A stretch of DNA of 64,000 nt from Suillus spraguei. Lineage: Eukaryota; Basidiomycota; Agaricomycetes; Boletales; Suillaceae. The notes below the pieces were generated by a model. That model was not told the DNA's origin and ran no database searches. It was given only the letters and a program-made list of their open reading frames with translations. The DNA lies in assembly GCA_016800925.1 (NCBI GenBank), contig JABCPU010000004.1:1-64000 (forward strand). Reading direction: 5' to 3'. This document shows, in pieces, positions 59,324 through 64,000 of the stretch (the first letter of the stretch is position 1; each line of letters starts with the position of its first letter). The position numbers and the translations under genes were made by a program.

Positions 59324-60138
59324 TCGACCTCATCGCCCCCGCTATAGTCTCTCATGAACATCCTGCGTGGCTATATGAGCCGTGCACAAAAGAACAATGT
59401 GAGGCTGCAAAAAGGTTAGGAATCCCTACTGCTGAATTAGTAACACTCGGCCCTCGACTTTGTGACCTTCACATTCACCCTCCCATGTCCATTCCGCCAT
59501 CATTTGGTCCAATGGATCCTGTCTTGCCAATCTTAGTAAAAGACTTCGGCATAACCTCCCCTTCCTCTTCCAACGAACTTCTTGCGATTGCCGAACGAGG
59601 CACTACCCCTGACCTCCCAACATCAGCATATACGCTTTCTCCCGCCCAGCAGGCGCAGCTTAGGCACGATAATACCCTTGCCTTAAAACGTATGAAACAG
59701 AATAAGGGAAAGAAGCGCGCTAGATCCACTAGTCCCAAACCCATCATTTCACCATCGCCATTACGAAAATCCTTCTCTGACCCTGACGAAAACATGAAAT
59801 GTTGCGTCTGTGGATTACTTGGGCACCATCAAAAGAACTGTGCAGAATACCAGTGCAAAGTTTGCAGATACTGGTCGCCCACCCATTTATCCATTTACTG
59901 TCCTCGACAAGTTGGGACTCCTCCCTTTATGTTAACTTGGAAAGATGATGGATTCTATGATGCGCTTCGTACTTGGGAACGACAGCTTGACGATGAACGA
60001 ATTCAAGCAGAGAAAAAGAGGGACTCTAAGCGATGTGCCGGCATTGAAGAAGCCGCGTATATGAGGAGTGGATCAGTTGCTGACAAGGACTACGAGTACA
60101 GTGATGATCCCATTTACTATGAGAACCAGGATAACTAA
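59320..60138 (+). CDS. Extra ORF 2 of the chromovirus, with a CCHC-type knuckle
   Basis: 272 residues, open. The N-terminal third is Pro-rich. A basic stretch follows (KRMKQNKGKKRARS). At about 59806-59870 lies CCVCGLLGHHQKNCAEYQCKVC, a CX2CX4HX4C knuckle followed by a second Cys pair, then WSPTHLSIYCPRQ. The C-terminus is acidic with DYEYSDDPIYYENQDN. The knuckle suggests RNA or DNA binding, as in nucleocapsid. The same C-terminal reading is found in the inverted neighbour at 61195-61130, so the ORF belongs to the family and is not a chance frame. Confidence 0.75.
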   Translation: MIDLIAPAIVSHEHPAWLYEPCTKEQCEAAKRLGIPTAELVTLGPRLCDLHIHPPMSIPPSFGPMDPVLPILVKDFGITSPSSSNELLAIAERGTTPDLPTSAYTLSPAQQAQLRHDNTLALKRMKQNKGKKRARSTSPKPIISPSPLRKSFSDPDENMKCCVCGLLGHHQKNCAEYQCKVCRYWSPTHLSIYCPRQVGTPPFMLTWKDDGFYDALRTWERQLDDERIQAEKKRDSKRCAGIEEAAYMRSGSVADKDYEYSDDPIYYENQDN

Positions 60139-60156
60139 AGTCAGTGACTTTACGTA

Positions 60157-60168
60157 TAAAAAGGGGGT
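60157..60168 (+). promoter_or_regulatory. Polypurine tract before the 3' LTR
   Basis: AAAAAGGGGGTAA lies directly before the 3' LTR at 60171, as expected for the plus-strand primer in reverse transcription. Confidence 0.75.
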
Positions 60169-60170
60169 AA

Positions 60171-60648
60171 TGTTACAATCGTACGTGCCCCTATTCATTT
60201 TTCTCTGTCCTTTACTTTGTATATTATGTTAACATGACTCTGACTCATATGCTCAATGCATCTGTACTATAGTTGCCTTCCTTATTTGGATACGCACTTA
60301 CTTTCCCACATCTCTCTTGGTCCGTGCACACATATTGGTCTATTTAAGCACATTGTACTTGTAGTAGATTCTTTACTTTAATCTTACTGGGTTTTACCTG
60401 GAATCTCCTTCGCTTAGGTCTCCAACCTAAGTCGTCCTTGAATCGTCTCTAAGTCTAAGCACTCCTTAGCTTTAGTCTCTATTCTTGTAGAACCCCTCAA
60501 AGACTTGTCTTTGAGGCCGAACCCTTGATTGTACTCGGAACACGTTCCTTGTACTTTCACCTTATCCTCTTCTGGACATTGTAGAACTTCCCAGCAGACC
60601 GACTGTGTCTTTTCACTGTCACTGGTGATGCCACCCCAGTTTGTAACA
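60171..60648 (+). repeat. 3' LTR, 478 bp
   Basis: Starts TGTTACAATCG and ends TTTGTAACA. It differs from the 5' LTR by 16 transitions; 11 of them destroy a CpG present in the 5' LTR. Confidence 0.95.
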
Positions 60649-61103
60649 GTTATGAACTGGGGTGGCGTCACCAACAACAGTGAGAAGACACTTGTCAGTT
60701 GCTGAGAAGTTCTACAATGTTCACAAGAGAATAAGTTGATTGACTAAGGAACATGTTCCTTAGATATTCAAGGGTTCTGAGTACAAGACTAAGACTAAGG
60801 AGTGCCTAGACTTAGAGACAACTAAGGATTGGAGGTCCTTAGCGAAGGATGTTCCAGGTAAAACCCAGTAAGATTAAAGTGGGGAAATACAAGTGTAATA
60901 CACTGTGCTTATATAGAGTCATATGTGCACACAGACCATGTAACCGTGGGAATGTAACTGCATATCCTAATAAGGAAGGCATTATGTAATGCAGACATGT
61001 TGAAATGTATAAGCCATGAGTCAGAGGTTTAGCATACATGTATGCTAAACCAACCAAGAAATAGGACAAGGGAAATTGAATAGGGGTACATACAATTGTA
61101 ACA
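60649..61103 (-). repeat. Inverted 3' LTR of a second family member
   Basis: Read on the minus strand from 61103 it begins TGTTACAATTGTA and runs parallel to the 478-bp LTR to its end (GACGCCACCCCAGTTCATAAC at 60649). It is more diverged and about 455 bp long. It touches the plus-strand 3' LTR with no spacer. Confidence 0.9.
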
Positions 61104-61210
61104 TTAGCCCTGTGTCAAGCATCAAGTCACCGACTTTACTCATCTCTATTGTCATCATAGATGGGATCATAGTCATTAGTGCTGCCAAAGTCCAGTTCAG
61201 TCCAATTCTT
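61104..61210 (-). pseudogene. C-terminal end of extra ORF 2, inverted copy
   Basis: On the minus strand, just before the inverted LTR, the reading NDYDPIYDDNRDE-stop (about 61195-61128) corresponds to the end of the ORF at 59320-60138, and the following noncoding sequence (GTCGGTGACTT) matches too. Further upstream, to 61380, I could not follow the homology. Confidence 0.7.
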
Positions 61211-62033
61211 GTGGCAAATTTGTCAAACACTAAACCAAACCAATGGTTCAGTTCAGCCATTTGGTCAAACCCTGGACTGAACATCACTGAATGCGTTCAG
61301 GAGGTCCGGTTTGTGTTCGAACCAGGTTCAACTAAGCTTGCAGACAATGGGCTGCCTATTTTGTTGCAGAGGTCTCTCAAGACCATGAGAGCTCCACCAT
61401 GCCATTCCCAACACCATGAATGCCATGTACAAATGCCCAGTACACGTCAGCAACTGCTGACGTGGCTCAGATGAGTACGGGATGACAGAGAGAGCCCTTT
61501 GCCAGTGTTTAACGCATATGCCCAGTGCATGTCAGCAAATGCTGACATGGCTTGAACATATGTGAATGACACCTGAAGGCGCCAGAATGAGAGGAGCGGA
61601 GGTACAGGCGAGAGCAGACACAAGCAGATAAGCTGAGGCAAGTTCAAATGAGGGGCCCAGACAAGTTCAAATGAGTGCAGGCAAGCAGATGAATACAGAC
61701 GAGTCCAAATGAGGGTAGGCAAGCACAGACAAGTCCACATCAGGAAAAACACAGTTGACTACAAGTGGCTATATAGTCGCTGTAGTACCTGTAGTCCCAT
61801 TTGTCAAGTATCTTCTACAAGTAGCTATATAGACACATGACTCACTATGTAGTGCTATCAGAGTCACCTGTAGCTCATCATAGTTAGCTACAGGCAGCTA
61901 CACAGTGCAATAGTAGCACTGGTAAGACCATCTACTAGCTTCAGCTATAGGTGCCGATCCATGCTACTAGCAGAAATCGACCAAACTGAATAGAATTAGA
62001 ACATAATGAGACAGTATCTGTACAGTACAATAA
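61210..62033. repeat. Spacer rich in short repeats and hairpins
   Basis: Two similar hairpins occur: CACGTCAGCAACTGCTGACGTGG at 61445-61467 and CATGTCAGCAAATGCTGACATGG at 61528-61550. Degenerate GACAAGTTCAAATGAG-type repeats fill about 61635-61735, and GTAGCTATATAG-type repeats about 61755-61950. No gene is supported. Confidence 0.6.
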
Positions 62034-62038
62034 CCAGG

Positions 62039-62923
62039 TGTTACAAAAACACCTTCTTGTGCCCCTACTATCATTTTTGCTCCTATGCGTCGCCATCTAC
62101 TCTCGTCCCAATGAGGCTTCCATCCTCGTCCTCCGCTTCCTCATCTGGCTTGCCCTTGTTACCCCCTACCTCACCTATGCTCACCTTCTCCATCGTCACT
62201 AAATGCATGTGCTTTGCGCGCCTTCTGCCTCATTTGCACTTATATGCGCCTCTCATGCTTCTTGCACTTCAAGTGCCTTCTCTGTGCTTGTCGCATTTCC
62301 CTGCACTTCAACATGTGCAACCTCCCAGTTTATGGGGATTTTCTATTGGTTCTCAAAGACATTCTGGTATTGTCTTATGCATTATCTCTTTATCATTTAC
62401 CTTTCTTGACTTGTGCATTGCCTCATTGGCTCGTACCCTTTATACCTTCGGCTCCGCACTTATGACTCCTGTTTGCACACACGTGCTTTCATTGGTTCAT
62501 ACACCTCTGACTCATTCACAAACATGTGTCCTTCTATTGGCTATCTGACTTCCTACTTAATTCAGCGATACTTATGTATTCATGCTCTGCTTCAATCTTA
62601 TGTATAAATACGCGCAGATAGCCTTTGTACTTCTTTAACTTGAATCTACTTGATCTTCAACCCTGAACTTCCTTTCAATAAGCTTCAATAAGCTTATTGT
62701 CTATACTTCGACTTCTTAAAAGCTCATCGCTTCTAAGTCTATTTGTCATTGCAGAACCCATCGCTGAGACATGGTGGTGAGACAGTGCATCGCACCCACC
62801 TCCAACCCGATGCAACTAGCACACTCCATGCTAGGCGACCGATACACACAGGCCACCACTCTTTATAGAGCGCCCGTTGCAGACACCACTCAAGTTCCTT
62901 AGCGCCTGGCCAGGTTGCTAACA
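62039..62923 (+). repeat. 885-bp solo LTR with 5-bp target duplication
   Basis: It starts TGTTACAAAAACA and ends GCTAACA. CCAGG stands directly before it (62034-62038) and directly after it (62924-62928), a 5-bp target duplication as made by LTR-element integrases. No internal region is present, so the element was lost by LTR-LTR recombination. TATAAATACGCGC at about 62603 looks like a promoter. A related fragment is at 52642. Confidence 0.85.
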
Positions 62924-62939
62924 CCAGGTGTCAAGTTTG

Positions 62940-63985
62940 TTAAAGACTACTCAGTTACACACATCTGCGCACCACTGCTCATTCTTCTCTAGCCTCAGCT
63001 TTATACTCCTCAATCGCATCATCAAATACATCATCTGTGAAGCCGACAGGAGTTGTGTGTGCTACCAGTGGATTTACACCAGCATGGAGCCTTGCCATCC
63101 ACATCAGTTTTGAGGATAAACAATGCAAGTGGGCATGAACATACCAAGCAATGTTGAGAATATTGACACCAATTTTCCCAAGTAGATTGTAAGTGGAAGT
63201 GCACTCATCAAACCGCCATAAGGAGCTGAGATGAACAAGGTAGACCAGAGTATAAGTTGCCGATGAGAATTTAATGTATTCTTTCACCCCAGTCATCCAT
63301 TCATCAATGCAACATTCAATCTGTTAAACCACAAGAGTCAGCTGCAGCATCAAACAGATTTCCTGAGAACATGTACCAATGTGAGTATAAGTGCCAGAAT
63401 TTCAAGCGGTAAGGGGTCAAAATATTTACTGTGAATAACACCCTCATCATTGCGGTTTGCAAACCACATATCATTCACTGCTGCCTGTATCAGTCCAGTC
63501 CTGTAAATTCTGCTTCTCTTCTCCCAGTCCTGTCACTCTGCTAGTCAGATCAACCAACAAGCCATGTTACAATCAGCTACGCACCTTGAAAACAGAACAT
63601 GTTCCATCCTTCAGAGATTCAGCCAGGTCACAATTTTGTTTGATGGCTGCTGTAGAACAGCTTGTACAGAAGCCAAAAAATGATGCTGTAAGTGCTTGCA
63701 TTTTAGTTTTGAGCTCCCTGCACACTTGTGAGGTGCGCCTCGTCATCTACATAACACATAACATCAATAGAGTAAGCATGCGGACATTACCAAGGAACCG
63801 CTCACCATTTTGACCAGTGAAGGAGTAAATTGAGTAGTCAGACCTGCTAATTTAGATGCCTCTTGCCAGGCTTCCTTGGCTAGCATCGTCTCGCTGATAA
63901 GAGTTTGAGGAAAATGTTCCTGTGTCACAATTAGACAGCAATAAATAGAAGTGGCAATGCCAAGCAAGTCCTGCATGATCTTCTC
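62940..63985 (-). pseudogene. DUF6532-like ORF remnant
   Basis: Minus-strand pieces in order: IMQDLLGIATSIYCCLIV and AKEAWQEASKLAGL (63976-63780), DEGVIHSKYFDPLPLEILALILTL (about 63440-63370), and CIDEWMTGVKEYIKFSSATY followed by YNLLGKIGVNILNI (63310-63130). The order and the motifs GVIHSKYFDP and CIDEW fit DUF6532, a domain common in repeat-rich regions of Agaricomycetes. Stops and frame changes separate the pieces; some gaps may be introns. The left end of the window's DUF6532 reading continues beyond 64000. Confidence 0.5.
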
Positions 63986-64000
63986 AAAATCACTAGCTTT

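Larger units (their letters stand above)
52938..60648 (+). mobile_element. 7.7-kb Ty3 chromovirus with two extra 3' ORFs
   Basis: Two 478-bp LTRs flank gag (53591-54427), pol (54424-58614) and two further ORFs (58670-60138). Pol ends with a chromodomain after integrase, which places it in the chromovirus branch of Ty3/gypsy. The flanks (TCCTG before, GTTAT after) do not match, so no target duplication is seen. The right flank is another LTR of the same family in reverse. LTR divergence is 16 of 478, all transitions. Confidence 0.93.

Noticed and set aside
61438..61560. Repeated hairpins as a CRISPR-like array
   Set aside because: Only two units, in a eukaryotic repeat region, with no regular spacers.

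Overview
The window looks like nuclear DNA of an Agaricomycete (mushroom-forming basidiomycete). Genes are split by many short GT-AG introns, mostly about 43-60 bp. Gene families typical of that class are present (DUF6533 membrane proteins, a tandem array of DUF829 proteins, an intron-rich divergent beta-tubulin). The transposons are also of basidiomycete type: Ty3 chromoviruses, Plavaka-like and DUF6532-like fragments, Tc1/mariner and pogo-like genes. I do not name a species.

Left part, 1-12.9 kb: nested mobile DNA. A Ty3-type LTR on the minus strand runs in from beyond the left edge and is split by a 1.6-kb Tc1/mariner element with intact ends and a TA target duplication (78-1677). A related LTR on the plus strand starts at 2912 and leads a decayed Ty3 element that ends at 9469 in a short piece of its own 3' LTR. 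Much of its stop-codon load is CGA-to-TGA at conserved arginines. Broken transposon-associated ORFs and a pogo-like HTH/SAP gene follow.

Middle part, 13-51.4 kb: mostly host genes. In order: a sugar transporter (-); a 1-kb 7-bp minisatellite flanked by hairpin repeats; a transketolase pseudogene; an AT-hook/Cys-rich gene; HUS1 (-) and a beta-tubulin (+) sharing a 182-bp divergent promoter; a DUF1479 protein; a Ser-rich protein (-); cyanase (-); SDHAF3 (-); a DUF4604 protein (-); an F-box protein. Then come four DUF829 (TMEM53/PaxU-like) paralogues, three on plus and one on minus, produced by segmental duplication that also copied part of the F-box gene. A mitochondrial ICT1-type release-factor protein and a DUF6533 membrane protein close this block. 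For most of these genes I rebuilt the exons, and the summed exon length is a multiple of three, which supports the models.

Right part, 51.5-64 kb: mobile DNA again. A Plavaka-like fragment is cut by an LTR piece. Next is a 7.7-kb Ty3 chromovirus with two 478-bp LTRs (52938-60648). Its gag and two extra downstream ORFs are open while pol is broken. It abuts tail-to-tail an inverted 3' end of a second member of the same family. A repeat-rich spacer, an 885-bp solo LTR with a 5-bp target duplication, and a DUF6532-like fragment follow.

The most interesting items are the two overlapping extra ORFs of the 7.7-kb element, the strand-biased CpG loss in its 3' LTR, the G-quadruplex-prone minisatellite, and the DUF829/F-box segmental duplication with a copia fragment at its breakpoint.
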